Shown piece after piece: positions 9,059-18,495 of a stretch of 49,987 nt of DNA; within the stretch, counting starts at the first letter, position 1, and each line of letters begins with the position of its first letter. The stretch is from Saprospiraceae bacterium. GTDB taxonomy: Bacteria > Bacteroidota > Bacteroidia > Chitinophagales > Saprospiraceae. The DNA lies in assembly GCA_030728245.1 (NCBI GenBank), contig JANQZX010000146.1, positions 4,491 to 54,477 of the forward strand. Direction: 5' to 3'. The position numbers and the translations under genes were made by a program. The notes below the pieces were generated by a model. That model saw only the letters and a program-made list of their open reading frames with translations. It was not told where the DNA came from and did no database searches.

Positions 9059-9750
9059 ATCATTTCAGTTTCGACGTTCAAAATAAAACCAGTATTATGA
9101 ACATTTAAAAGTTTAATATTTTGGTCTTCAGCTAAATATTTACGTAAACGGGAAATGAAGACATCCATACTTTTTCTTGAAAAATAGTCATCATTTCCCC
9201 AGATTTCATTTAACAAAAGGGATCTTTCCACCACTTGATTCAACTTTTGGGACAGCATAACCAATAGTTTTGATTCCATGGCCGTCAACCTTCTCTCTCC
9301 GTTTGGGGAAGATAAAATTCTTGTGTTTTTATTAAAATGATACCGTCCAATGTTTAGATTGGACGTTGGAATTACAGGTTCTTTGCTTGTTCTATTTAAA
9401 ATAGCCATCATTCTCATCACTAATTCTTCCTCATCAATAGGTTTTTTTATATAATCTTCCGCTCCTAAATTAAAACCTTTTAAAACATCAATTTTCAACA
9501 CCCTGGCGGTAAGGAATAGGAAAGGCACGGAAGGGCACTCCGTTTTTATCCATTGAGCCAATTGAAAACCATCTATATCGGGAAGACCGACGTCGAGAAT
9601 AATTAAATTTGGTTTATTGCTTTTCAGAAAAATTTTAGCTGAACTTCCTGAGGTAACCCAGTCTATATGAAAGTTTTTCATAGCCAGGTATTCTTTCAGC
9701 ATATAGCCTAAATTTTCATTATCTTCAACCAATAAGACTTTATAAATCAT
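9055..9750 (-). CDS. OmpR-family response regulator
   Basis: 231 residues. The receiver domain (1-118) has the acidic pocket (LLVEDNEN), the phospho-acceptor Asp53 in LIILDVGLPDIDG, Thr81 and Lys103 in EDYIKKP. The winged-helix DNA-binding domain (about 132-228) carries RLTAMESKLLVML, the recognition region RKSMDVFISRLRKYL and the wing NTGFIL. It lies four bases downstream of the histidine kinase gene on the same strand, so the pair is a cognate two-component system. The neighbouring barrel protein at 11178 is divergent from the kinase and could be a target, but no operator is evident. Confidence 0.92.
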   Translation of the reverse strand: MIYKVLLVEDNENLGYMLKEYLAMKNFHIDWVTSGSSAKIFLKSNKPNLIILDVGLPDIDGFQLAQWIKTECPSVPFLFLTARVLKIDVLKGFNLGAEDYIKKPIDEEELVMRMMAILNRTSKEPVIPTSNLNIGRYHFNKNTRILSSPNGERRLTAMESKLLVMLSQKLNQVVERSLLLNEIWGNDDYFSRKSMDVFISRLRKYLAEDQNIKLLNVHNTGFILNVETEMI

Positions 9751-9754
9751 ATAG

Positions 9755-11014
9755 TTAGTCTTTAATTAAAGGTAATATTACTGTGAATTTACTCCCTTTT
9801 CCAAGCGTTGAATGCAAAATTAATTTACCCTGATGAAACTTAATCATTTTTTTAACATAGCTCAGCCCCAGGCCGTAGCCTTGAACATTTGCTGACTGTT
9901 TTATTCTAAAAAAAGGTTTAAAAATCAACTTTTGGAATTTATTTTCAATACCCCACCCATCGTCGATTATATCAATAAAAACTTCATCATTAACGTGTTT
10001 TACGATAAGCTGAATATTCACGGTACCTGTTTTAAATTTTTTTGCATTTTCCAGCAGGTTCATAAAAACGTTTTGTAAGTAGTGTTTATCCGCTAAAATG
10101 GAACGAGAAAATATTTCTATCTGATGAGAAAAACGGATAGATGGATCCTGGCTTATCTGGGTAGAAAAATCATTTGCCAGGCTTAAGAAAAATGGGGATA
10201 GATCGATATTAACTTTTTCCAATTGGGGCATAGATTTATCGGCGACCACCATTTCCAAAATTCTCTCGATTTGAATTTTAAGTTTATTATTTTCTGTTTT
10301 AATAATTTGAACTGCTTCAAAGGCTTTTTCATTTAGATTATAATTTTCTAACAATTTAGAGGCAATAGACATAGTAAAAACGGGTGTTTTTAATTCATGG
10401 GTCAGGAAGTTATAAAAATCTTGTTTTGATTTTGCCTGAAATTGTACTTTTTCATAGATCACGAAGGCACCAATTCCGCCAATCAATAGGAAGAAAATCA
10501 AGATTAATGCGGGTAGATAAATATTTTTTGATTCGGCTAAAAAATATGGAACCAGATTTTTGTTTTGAATATAAAGGCTTAGAGGGCAATTACATTGATA
10601 AGGTAAGAAGCCGTCCAGAGATTCAGAAAAATCAGGAGGGATATTTTTTACATAATTTGATGATTTGAGCAAGACCACATTTTCCTGCGTATTATACAAT
10701 GCGAAGGCGAAATCAACCTTTACCCCGACCTTTTCAAATCGTTTTCTTAAAAACTGCTCTAACTGGATCGCCGCTGCATTTTTATACATTTTATTTGGTT
10801 CATAATTAGCCGTTTTTCCTTTAAAGCTTGAGGAAACCAGAGTGGTCAGAGGCGTTTCTAAGTATAAATACTTACCGACCAATCCCAAAGTTTCATTTAA
10901 TTGAATAGAATATCTGGCATTAGCTAATTGCAAACTGAGTATAAAAAACCTGTATTGGACTACACCTAAACCAATCAGACTAAACAAAATTAAACCGAAA
11001 TAAAAACGTTTCAA
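9755..11014 (-). CDS. Membrane sensor histidine kinase
   Basis: 419 residues. Two membrane helices, at about 5-26 and 166-187, enclose a periplasmic sensor region of about 140 residues that includes a CNC triplet at 141-143. The phospho-acceptor is His206 in FLTHELKTP. The ATP-binding domain has an N box (NVFMNLLENAKKF, 315-327), a G1 box (DDGWGIEN, 351-358) and a G2 box (GYGLGL, 379-384). The start is a TTG at 11012-11014: an in-frame stop lies eight codons upstream and no ATG or GTG falls between it and the first membrane helix. It probably autophosphorylates and passes phosphate to the regulator encoded four bases downstream. The stimulus is unknown. Confidence 0.9.
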   Translation of the reverse strand: MKRFYFGLILFSLIGLGVVQYRFFILSLQLANARYSIQLNETLGLVGKYLYLETPLTTLVSSSFKGKTANYEPNKMYKNAAAIQLEQFLRKRFEKVGVKVDFAFALYNTQENVVLLKSSNYVKNIPPDFSESLDGFLPYQCNCPLSLYIQNKNLVPYFLAESKNIYLPALILIFFLLIGGIGAFVIYEKVQFQAKSKQDFYNFLTHELKTPVFTMSIASKLLENYNLNEKAFEAVQIIKTENNKLKIQIERILEMVVADKSMPQLEKVNIDLSPFFLSLANDFSTQISQDPSIRFSHQIEIFSRSILADKHYLQNVFMNLLENAKKFKTGTVNIQLIVKHVNDEVFIDIIDDGWGIENKFQKLIFKPFFRIKQSANVQGYGLGLSYVKKMIKFHQGKLILHSTLGKGSKFTVILPLIKD

Positions 11015-11177
11015 GGAACCCTTATTTGAGATGCGTTAAAATTATTAATCATGTAAAATAAGACAAAAAGAGTAAGTGCAAAGAAACATTAACCTATCAT
11101 TCGCTTTTAATCGTTTTTCATTAGCCTCAATATCCGGATACAAAACCGAACTTTGTTATATAAAATCACCTTTGAAA

Positions 11178-12269
11178 ATGAAATTACATCTTATCTTAAT
11201 TTTTTCAATAATCCTTACGAACTTTTCCTTACAAGGTCAGGGATGTGTTGCCATAAGAGGCGTTGGGTCATGTTTAAATCCTAACAGCCATGCTGAGGCC
11301 GGCTTAAAAGGAGCATGGAATATTTCCGGAGATTTTCGCTATTTTAAATCGTTTCGTCATTTCAAAGGATTGGAAGAAGAGGCCGACAGAGTAGCGAATG
11401 GAACGGAGGTTATTAATCACACTACTGCGTTTAATATAGGTGTACAATATGGTTTAACAGAAAGACTATTCTTCACCAGTGATATTCCATTTGTAATTAA
11501 CACCCGTTCTTCTTTATACGAACATGGTCGAAAAGAGAGAATAACTACCTTTTCCAGAGGTTTGGGAGATATTCGGACGGGTCTTGGCTATTGGTTAGTG
11601 GCACCGGGAAGAAAAAAGCATGCCTTAGCGGCTGGTTTTTCTATAAAGCTACCGACGGGAAATTACCAGGCATTGGATCTGTTTTACAATGTCGGGCCGA
11701 ATGGAGGTTCCGAGGTTCGTCCTGTGGATCAATCTATACAACCAGGAGATGGAGGCTTTGGGATTTCCTTAGATTTTCAATATTACCAATCCATCTTTTC
11801 GGGTATAACTGGTTATATTACTGGTTATTATCTTTCAAATCCAAGAGAGATGAATGGCGTTCGTACTTTTAGAGAAACGTTAAACCCGATATTAAAAAAT
11901 GAATCAATCATGTCAGTAACCGATCAATATAGTTTTCGGGCAGGGCTCATGACGGGTAGTAATCAAAAGGGGTTTTCCGGCATTATTGGTGCACGATATG
12001 AGGGCGTTCCCGTTAGAGATGTACTCGGCGGAAGTTTAGGATTCAGGAGACCTGGAAATATCATTTCTCTTGAGCCGGGAATAAATTATATGAAAGGAGG
12101 TACGAATATTCAGTTAAGTGTGCCTATTGCGGTGAGAAGAAGCAGGCCACAAAGTGTTACCGACATCGAGACAACTAAACTAACAGGTCAATTTAGGAAC
12201 GGAGACGCTGCCTTTGCTGATTACCTCATCAACCTTCGATATTCTGTTCAGATAAGTAAAAAGAAATAA
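11178..12269 (+). CDS. Outer-membrane beta-barrel protein, phenol-degradation MetA-like transporter family
   Basis: 363 residues from the ATG at 11178, chosen because it opens a signal peptide (MKLHLILIFSIILTNFSLQG); a GTG 34 codons upstream would put a non-secretory tail in front. The mature protein starts QGCVAIRGVGSC and then shows alternating aromatic/polar strands typical of a barrel, e.g. WNISGDFRYFKSFRHFKG, FNIGVQYGLTERLFFTSDIP, RGLGDIRTGLGYWL, and FSIKLPTGNY. The last two strongly recall the MetA-pathway/phenol transporter family of outer-membrane proteins. Substrate is unknown. It is transcribed away from the sensor kinase gene and ends before a bidirectional terminator hairpin shared with the tricorn gene. 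Confidence 0.65.
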   Translation: MKLHLILIFSIILTNFSLQGQGCVAIRGVGSCLNPNSHAEAGLKGAWNISGDFRYFKSFRHFKGLEEEADRVANGTEVINHTTAFNIGVQYGLTERLFFTSDIPFVINTRSSLYEHGRKERITTFSRGLGDIRTGLGYWLVAPGRKKHALAAGFSIKLPTGNYQALDLFYNVGPNGGSEVRPVDQSIQPGDGGFGISLDFQYYQSIFSGITGYITGYYLSNPREMNGVRTFRETLNPILKNESIMSVTDQYSFRAGLMTGSNQKGFSGIIGARYEGVPVRDVLGGSLGFRRPGNIISLEPGINYMKGGTNIQLSVPIAVRRSRPQSVTDIETTKLTGQFRNGDAAFADYLINLRYSVQISKKK

Positions 12270-12290
12270 ATCGTTGTTGTTTATAAAAAT

Positions 12291-12345
12291 GTTGTCCTCC
12301 ATGGCAAAAGATCATTCCAAATTAGTCTTTTACCCTGGAGGACAA
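12291..12345. terminator. Long bidirectional terminator hairpin
   Basis: Arms of 21 bases (12291-12311 and 12325-12345) pair with two mismatches around a 13-base loop. The outer stem is GTTGTCCTCCA with TGGAGGACAAC, and the inner stem runs through AAAAGA/TCTTTT. It lies exactly between the converging stops of the barrel gene and the tricorn gene, so it can end both transcripts. There is no long T tract on either side, so it may act as an mRNA-stabilising end as much as a terminator. Confidence 0.75.
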
Positions 12346-12354
12346 CCCTTTACA

Positions 12355-15300
12355 TTACTTTAACTCAGCTAAAAGCAAGCGAATAGCCTCTTCTAATTGC
12401 TGATCTTTCCCTGTTGAAATTTTATCAAAATCGTTCCAAACGGTAACATCTGGATAAGTCTGAGCATTTTCCAGATACTTCCCATCCGTACCTTTTACAC
12501 CCAAAGAAGGAACACCCCAGCGGATGGCATTATCCTGCAGGACTTCCCAACCAGCGAAAGTACAAGTGCCGGGAATAGGTTGCCCCACTAATTTACCAAG
12601 ATTTAATTCTTTAATCATATAGGCATAACAGTGACCATCGGAATAATTAGCCTCATTTGCCAGTGAGATGATAGGTTTAGTCCATCTAAAGTTAGGTTCG
12701 AAACCAGCGCTTCTATTATCGACGGCATAATCCATAAATTTTTTCCCTGAAAAGAAAGTGGCCAGATCGGCTACTAAATCACCACCGCCATTGAATCGGG
12801 TATCTACTACCAGCGCTTTTTTATTAAAAAATTTACCCATAGTTTCCTCAAAGACCGTTCTATACGCACCGTCACTCATTCCAGGAATATGAATATAACC
12901 TAGCTGACCAGAAGACAATCTATCTACCTCATCTTGATTTTTCTTCACCCATCTTTTGTAAAGCAGACGACTTTCTTCTGCCAGGCTGATGGGTTGCACC
13001 ACCATATCCACTGACTTCCCGGAATCTTGCACTGAAATAAGTACATTTTTACCAGCCTTTCTATTTAGAAAAGCGGCCAGATCCTGATTTTTATCGAAAA
13101 GAAGACCGTCAATACTGGTAATGACGGCACCGGGTCCAATTTTCAGGGCAGCCTTATCTAAAGGACCGCCGACGATTATTTCTTTAATTTTCCAACCATT
13201 TCCCGTAAAAGAAGGATCAAAGAATACACCAAAAGAAGCAGTTTCGTCATCTTGCGGGGTGGCATTTGAATATCTTGCTCCACTGTGAGAGATATTCAAT
13301 TCGCCCAATAATTCTGAGAGTAGCTCTGCAAATTCATGTCCATTAGAGATATGTGGAAGATGCTTTAAATAATCTGTTTTATAATCATTCCAGGGAACGC
13401 CATGAAAAGACTGGGTGTAAAAAGTACTTTCCGTTTTTCTACAAACATGGTGAAACATGTATAATCTCTCAGCGGCCACATCCAGAACCATTTCTCCCTG
13501 AATGGAGACAGATTCCTGTTTACCAGATTCAGGATTAATTTTCATTATGCCCCCTGAGGCATTTAAGAAAATATTTTTAAAATCCTTATCCCAGGTTAAA
13601 TTTCCACTGGAAGCATTAAGGTTTGAGATAATTTTTGATTCTTTAGTTCTAAGATTTAGGGACCAAAGATTAAAACCCTTTTCATACCTTGCTAAGTAGA
13701 ACAATGTTTCTCCGTCCTTACTAACCACAGCATCAGAGATAGAGGTAGAGTTTAGTGTCCATTTCACTTTACGACTATCTATATTTTTCCAATCAATTTG
13801 CAGGAGATTCAAGGAATCTTTTTTTGCAGTGGAATCTCTTTTTAATTTCTTATCGGACATTTCTTTAGCCAGGGCAAATTCCTCTTTAGACAAATTATAT
13901 TTATCAAAAGCCTCTTTTGTAAGATAAATAGCATATATATCCAACTGACTATTACCACTTTGAGCGACTGATTTCAAACCATCTCTATTACTAAACCAAA
14001 AGATAGCTTCCCCGCCGAGCGCAAATTTGGCATTAAAATCCTGGAAGCCACTTTCTGTGATATTAATGGGTTTTGATTTACCATCTGCGGCCACTAATCC
14101 AATTTCCCCAACGGCGGATCCAGGCAGGCTATAATCAAAGATCAACCATTTATTATCGGGACTCCAGGTAAAATACTGGTCATTTTCGCCCATAGCAAAG
14201 AGATGATCTTGTCCTAAGATAGTTCTAAACTGGCCACTTTCCTTATTCCAAATTTTCAAGGTCATTCTATTTTCAATAAATGCCAGTTCTTTTCCATTTG
14301 GGGAAAATAGGGGTTGGTAGCAATTATTTGCATTTGTAAAAAGAATTTTTTCAGATAGCAAGGTAGAAGAAGAGAAATAAAGTTCTTCTGCGCGAATCCT
14401 GGAAGATTCAAAAATTTGCCAGCGGTTCCCTCTTTCAGAAGCATAAACCAGCGACTTTCCGTCGGGAGAAAAGCTAACCGAGACCTCCTGTTCAGGTGTT
14501 TTTGTTATTTGTTTTGTCATACCTCCGTCCACAGAGGAAACAAACACTTCACCTCGATAGATATAAGCTACCTCTTTACCGTCGGGAGAAACAGCCATAC
14601 CACGCACGCCACCTTTAACGGAGAGAATTTGCTCATTATTCTTTCTATTTTCATTAGAGATTTTAACATTTACTAATTTTGGAGCACCTCCATCTTTCAA
14701 AGTATAGATACTACCGTCAAAACTAAAACAGAGTATTCCTGCATCGGATTGAGAGAGGAATCGAACGGGATGCTTAGCAAATTTGGTAACCTGCAATACT
14801 TTTGAAGGGTTGTCCAAGGTTAATTTACAGACATTGAAAGAACCAAACTGCTCACTTAAATAAATCACCGATTTACCGTCTGCAGAAAAGACAGGATTTC
14901 TGTCCTCCCCAGGAAAAGCAGTTAATTTAATATGTTTATTCAGTTGTTGATTATAAAGCCACAAATCTCTGGCAATAGAAGAAACATGGTGTTTCCTCCA
15001 TGCATTTTCTCCCCCTTTTTTATCGTGATAAACCCAAAGATTTCCATTTTTATGGATAGAAATATCTTCAGCCGGGGTAGTCCAAACTTGCTGAACCTGC
15101 CCGCCAGTTAGAGGCACCTTGTACACCTCCGGTTGAGAACTTGTAGGAAACTGCCGATTTTCAGCCAGATCCTTTTGTGCGGAACCAAAAACAATAAATT
15201 TATTATCGGTTGTAAACTCGTAAGGATAATCTGGAGCGGAATGATAGGTTAACCTTTTTGGTGTACCTCCGTTTACAGAAACGGTAAAAATATCGAAATT

Positions 15301-15558
15301 ACCAAATCTGTCAGACGAAAATGCGATAGTTTTGCTATCATTTGACCACACTGGCATAAAGTCATGCGCCTCGTGAAAGGTAAGAGGCACTGCTTCTCCT
15401 CCCTGAGTTGGAACGAGCCAAAGATCACCTTTATAGGTAAAAACGATTGAATTTCCATCGGGTGAAATAGCTGAATATCTCAACCAGGTTGGACTATTTT
15501 CAGCTATAGAAGCGAACCAAAGAGAACAAAAAATAAATAAAGTGGGAAAGATTTTCAT
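12355..15558 (-). CDS. Secreted tricorn-type protease (PD40 propellers, PDZ, S41 core)
   Basis: 1,067 residues with signal peptide MKIFPTLFIFCSLWFASIA. Beta-propeller repeats of the PD40/TolB type fill roughly residues 25-330 and 330-700, with repeated S.DGK..AF.S and Y.GD.W motifs. A PDZ domain lies at about 775-855, then the S41 (C-terminal processing protease-like) core. By position the catalytic set is Ser757-His758 (ISHSGARY), nucleophile Ser973 (ANYSDGH) and Glu1030 (KYLENA); their spacing mirrors that of archaeal tricorn. Tricorn trims peptides to short products; this copy is exported, so it probably degrades periplasmic or imported peptides. It is a single-gene unit on the minus strand, divergent from the unknown secreted protein at 15658. 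Confidence 0.9.
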   Translation of the reverse strand: MKIFPTLFIFCSLWFASIAENSPTWLRYSAISPDGNSIVFTYKGDLWLVPTQGGEAVPLTFHEAHDFMPVWSNDSKTIAFSSDRFGNFDIFTVSVNGGTPKRLTYHSAPDYPYEFTTDNKFIVFGSAQKDLAENRQFPTSSQPEVYKVPLTGGQVQQVWTTPAEDISIHKNGNLWVYHDKKGGENAWRKHHVSSIARDLWLYNQQLNKHIKLTAFPGEDRNPVFSADGKSVIYLSEQFGSFNVCKLTLDNPSKVLQVTKFAKHPVRFLSQSDAGILCFSFDGSIYTLKDGGAPKLVNVKISNENRKNNEQILSVKGGVRGMAVSPDGKEVAYIYRGEVFVSSVDGGMTKQITKTPEQEVSVSFSPDGKSLVYASERGNRWQIFESSRIRAEELYFSSSTLLSEKILFTNANNCYQPLFSPNGKELAFIENRMTLKIWNKESGQFRTILGQDHLFAMGENDQYFTWSPDNKWLIFDYSLPGSAVGEIGLVAADGKSKPINITESGFQDFNAKFALGGEAIFWFSNRDGLKSVAQSGNSQLDIYAIYLTKEAFDKYNLSKEEFALAKEMSDKKLKRDSTAKKDSLNLLQIDWKNIDSRKVKWTLNSTSISDAVVSKDGETLFYLARYEKGFNLWSLNLRTKESKIISNLNASSGNLTWDKDFKNIFLNASGGIMKINPESGKQESVSIQGEMVLDVAAERLYMFHHVCRKTESTFYTQSFHGVPWNDYKTDYLKHLPHISNGHEFAELLSELLGELNISHSGARYSNATPQDDETASFGVFFDPSFTGNGWKIKEIIVGGPLDKAALKIGPGAVITSIDGLLFDKNQDLAAFLNRKAGKNVLISVQDSGKSVDMVVQPISLAEESRLLYKRWVKKNQDEVDRLSSGQLGYIHIPGMSDGAYRTVFEETMGKFFNKKALVVDTRFNGGGDLVADLATFFSGKKFMDYAVDNRSAGFEPNFRWTKPIISLANEANYSDGHCYAYMIKELNLGKLVGQPIPGTCTFAGWEVLQDNAIRWGVPSLGVKGTDGKYLENAQTYPDVTVWNDFDKISTGKDQQLEEAIRLLLAELK

Positions 15559-15657
15559 ACAATTTGACGTTTATCTGAACAATAATTGGATAAAGTTACT
15601 TATTTAACTAAACCGTTTCCTTTGGCGGAAATAATTAGGTCGAAAAAAGTTATATTT

Positions 15658-17082
15658 ATGAATATGAAATGGATAGCGACTTTTATTGGAATATTGATTT
15701 ATTTTTATGGATTTGGCCAGAAGCTGGTAGTTTCTGATGAAATTCCTTTGCGAAGTGAGGTAAGGTATGATATTTTAGGAGAAATAAAGGGTAATGCATT
15801 AATGATGAGTACCATTGGCCTGAAATATGAAATTTCCGGCTTTGATGAACAGATGAGAAATTCCTGGACAAAGGAGTTAAATTTCGAAAAGAAGCAGATC
15901 GGCATCATGGGTTATAACGTCAGGGAGAGTGATTTCACCTTAATCTATCAAGTCAGGCAACAAGGAGATACGTATTTACGTGCGCATAGATATGATGCGT
16001 CAGCTAATCTGAAAGACTCAGTTACATTAATTAATATGGGATTTATTGTATTCTTTCCAGAATATGAAATGGTAGTATCGGAGGACAGGAATAAGGTTTT
16101 ATTTTATGCGATTGACAAAGGAAACGAGCTACACGCTTTTGTGCTAGACAATGAGACCATGGACTTATTATGGGAGAAGCGAATAGTCATTGACAGCTAC
16201 AGTAATTTTGACAATCCAATGTCAGTAACTATTGACAACGAAGGGAATATGTATTCTTTTATCCAGGAGAGTGTATATAAACAAAGAAGGGAAGAGGGTC
16301 ACTTCAGGTTAATCATTTATGGTAAAGGACAATTTGGCCCTAAAATTTCAACGATACATTTAGGAGAAAAGGTAGTATATGATGCACGCTTCATATTCGA
16401 TAATCTGAATAAAAAATTAATTGCATCTGGATTCTATTATAATAGGAATCCTGAAAAAGCGGAGGGATACTTTCTTGTAAATCTTAGTCCTGAGGGAAAT
16501 TTAGAAAAGGCAAAATTACAGGCATTCAACGATCGGTTTGTGTCAGATTTAGAGGGTAAAGATTCGAGAAATAACCGGGGCATAATGAATATTAATATTG
16601 CTGATCTTATTTTAAGACATGACGGGGGGCTTTTAATTATAGGAGAAGAATCGCAGGATATGGAGCGGCGGATCAATAATATGAACCGGATGATGTATGA
16701 TAATTTCAGCCGCAGCATTATAGATTATTATTATAACGATATATTCATCATAGCTATTAACCCGGACGGGGAATTTCATTGGCAGTCCATACTGTATAAG
16801 AAACAATATTCGCAGGATGACATGGGGGCATTTTCCTCATTTTTCATATTTCGGACGCCTGAAAAATTGCATCTTCTTTTCAATGATGAGATAAAATATG
16901 AGAACACGGTAAGTGAATATTTATTAAGAGGCGACGGAAAATCGGAACGAAAAAGTATTTTAAGTACTGAAAATCAGAAGATAAGACTTCGCTTTAAAGA
17001 CGCCTTACAAGTCAATGCCCAGCGTATCATCATACCTAGTGAACGGCGGGGAAGACTTCGATTAGCCAGGTTAGAATTTTAA
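15658..17082 (+). CDS. Secreted protein of unknown function, propeller-like
   Basis: 474 residues from the ATG at 15658 (MNMKWIATFIGILIYFYGFGQ), which directly opens a signal peptide; the upstream TTG of the longer frame would not. I do not recognise a named family. The body is rich in short beta strands separated by acidic turns, with repeated patterns of the kind FDNPMSVTIDNEGNMYSFIQES, VSEDRNKVLFYAIDKGNELHAFV and DIFIIAINPDGEFHW, which suggest a beta-propeller or similar repeat fold with aligned 'value now, value expected' strands. No catalytic motif or cysteine cluster is evident. It ends 22 bases before dapD and may share its transcript, though a secreted protein has no obvious link to lysine synthesis. 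Confidence 0.6.
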   Translation: MNMKWIATFIGILIYFYGFGQKLVVSDEIPLRSEVRYDILGEIKGNALMMSTIGLKYEISGFDEQMRNSWTKELNFEKKQIGIMGYNVRESDFTLIYQVRQQGDTYLRAHRYDASANLKDSVTLINMGFIVFFPEYEMVVSEDRNKVLFYAIDKGNELHAFVLDNETMDLLWEKRIVIDSYSNFDNPMSVTIDNEGNMYSFIQESVYKQRREEGHFRLIIYGKGQFGPKISTIHLGEKVVYDARFIFDNLNKKLIASGFYYNRNPEKAEGYFLVNLSPEGNLEKAKLQAFNDRFVSDLEGKDSRNNRGIMNINIADLILRHDGGLLIIGEESQDMERRINNMNRMMYDNFSRSIIDYYYNDIFIIAINPDGEFHWQSILYKKQYSQDDMGAFSSFFIFRTPEKLHLLFNDEIKYENTVSEYLLRGDGKSERKSILSTENQKIRLRFKDALQVNAQRIIIPSERRGRLRLARLEF

Positions 17083-17104
17083 TTAATACCCAAACAAATA
17101 AAGA

Positions 17105-17923
17105 ATGCTTAACGAGAAGCAAATCATTGAATCTGCCTGGGATAACAGGGAGCTTTTAAAAGAAAGCGGCACAAAAGAGGCTATTTTCTTTGTTATTGAA
17201 CAACTGGATAAGGGCAAATTACGTGTTGCCGAGCCTGATGAATCAGGAAATTGGCAAGTCCATGAATGGATAAAAAAAGCGGTGGTACTTTATTTTCCCA
17301 TTAGCGAAATGGAAACGATAGAAGTTGGCCCCTTTGAGTTTCACGACAAAATTCCCTTAAAGAAGGGATATGCTTCACAGGGAGTTCGGGTAGTACCACA
17401 TGCGATTGCAAGACATGGTTCCTTTTTAGAAAAAGGAGTAATCTTAATGCCTTCTTATGTAAACATTGGGGCATGGGTTGGAAGCGGCACCATGGTTGAT
17501 ACCTGGGCAACAGTAGGTTCATGCGCCCAAATTGGCAGAAACGTACATTTAAGTGGTGGCGTTGGTATTGGAGGCGTCCTTGAACCTCTTCAAGCAACAC
17601 CTACTATCATTGAAGACGATTGTTTTATTGGCTCCCGGTGTATTGTCGTTGAGGGGGTAAGAGTCGGAAAAGAAGCTGTTTTGGGAGCTAATGTGGTATT
17701 AACCAAAAGCACGCACATAATTGATGTAACTGGTTCAGAACCAATCACTCATAAAGGATACGTTCCCCCTGGATCAGTGGTCATTCCTGGTAGTTACACG
17801 AAAACATTCCCAGCCGGGCAATACCAGGTACCTGCGGCGTTAATCATTGGAAAACGGAAAGAATCAACAGATAAAAAAGTATCATTAAATGACGCTTTAA
17901 GAGAGCACAATGTAGCCGTTTAA
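17105..17923 (+). CDS. dapD: 2,3,4,5-tetrahydropyridine-2,6-dicarboxylate N-succinyltransferase
   Basis: 272 residues, the usual length of DapD. It transfers succinyl from succinyl-CoA to tetrahydrodipicolinate in the succinylase branch of diaminopimelate and lysine synthesis, in the cytoplasm. The N-terminal helical domain (about 1-95) is followed by a left-handed beta-helix of hexapeptide repeats with the family core RVVPHAIARHGSF, MPSYVNIGAWVGSGTMVDTW and GVGIGGVLEP, then ANVVLTKSTHIID. Its presence implies that this organism makes diaminopimelate through succinylated intermediates, not by the DapL aminotransferase route alone. Pth follows after 10 bases. Confidence 0.95.
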   Translation: MLNEKQIIESAWDNRELLKESGTKEAIFFVIEQLDKGKLRVAEPDESGNWQVHEWIKKAVVLYFPISEMETIEVGPFEFHDKIPLKKGYASQGVRVVPHAIARHGSFLEKGVILMPSYVNIGAWVGSGTMVDTWATVGSCAQIGRNVHLSGGVGIGGVLEPLQATPTIIEDDCFIGSRCIVVEGVRVGKEAVLGANVVLTKSTHIIDVTGSEPITHKGYVPPGSVVIPGSYTKTFPAGQYQVPAALIIGKRKESTDKKVSLNDALREHNVAV

Positions 17924-17933
17924 TTTTCACTTC

Positions 17934-18494
17934 ATGAAGTATTTAATTGTTGGCCTTGGAAATAAAGGGGCTGAATATGCTGAAACCAGGCATAATATTG
18001 GTTTCAAAGTAGTAGATGAACTAGCCAATGCCGCCGGTGTTTCATTTCAAAATGAAACACTGGCGCATATAGCCAGAATAAAGTATAAAGGGAAGCAGCT
18101 TATTTTAGTAAAACCTACCACCTATATGAATTTAAGTGGGAAGGCTGTTAATTACTGGATGCAGAAAGAAAAAATTGACAAAAACAATTTACTGGTTATT
18201 GTTGATGATTTGAATTTTGATTTTGGAACTGTCCGTTTGAAGCCCCGGGGAAGTGACGGTGGGCACAATGGACTTAAAGATATCCAGGCTGTGTTAAACG
18301 GTACCGAGTATCCTAGGCTGAGAGTCGGCATAAGTCGGCCGGAACAAAAAGGGATACAAGTTGATTATGTTCTTGGAGAATGGAGCGAAGAAGAAAATAA
18401 ACAACTCAATGGAATTATATCCAAGAGTGCCGATGCCGTAAAAAAGTTTGTTTCTTTAGGCATTAATTTGGCTATGAACGAAATAAATAAATAG
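17934..18494 (+). CDS. pth: Peptidyl-tRNA hydrolase
   Basis: 186 residues. It releases peptides from peptidyl-tRNA that has dropped off the ribosome. All family landmarks are present: VGLGNKG with Asn10, catalytic His20 in ETRHNIGF, KPTTYMNLSG with Asn66, the DD pair at 91-92 and GGHNGLKD with Asn112. It is 10 bases downstream of dapD. Its TAG stop is one base from the stop of the converging glycosyltransferase gene, so the two transcripts must overlap unless a terminator lies inside a coding region. Confidence 0.95.
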   Translation: MKYLIVGLGNKGAEYAETRHNIGFKVVDELANAAGVSFQNETLAHIARIKYKGKQLILVKPTTYMNLSGKAVNYWMQKEKIDKNNLLVIVDDLNFDFGTVRLKPRGSDGGHNGLKDIQAVLNGTEYPRLRVGISRPEQKGIQVDYVLGEWSEEENKQLNGIISKSADAVKKFVSLGINLAMNEINK

Positions 18495-18495
18495 G

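Noticed and set aside
11076-11177. GTG-started 34-residue N-terminal extension of the barrel protein
   Set aside because: The extension would bury the signal peptide that begins at the ATG at 11178, so the longer form would not be exported.
9755-12269. Operator for the two-component system in the divergent gap before the barrel gene
   Set aside because: I looked for direct or inverted repeats between 11015 and 11177 and found none convincing.
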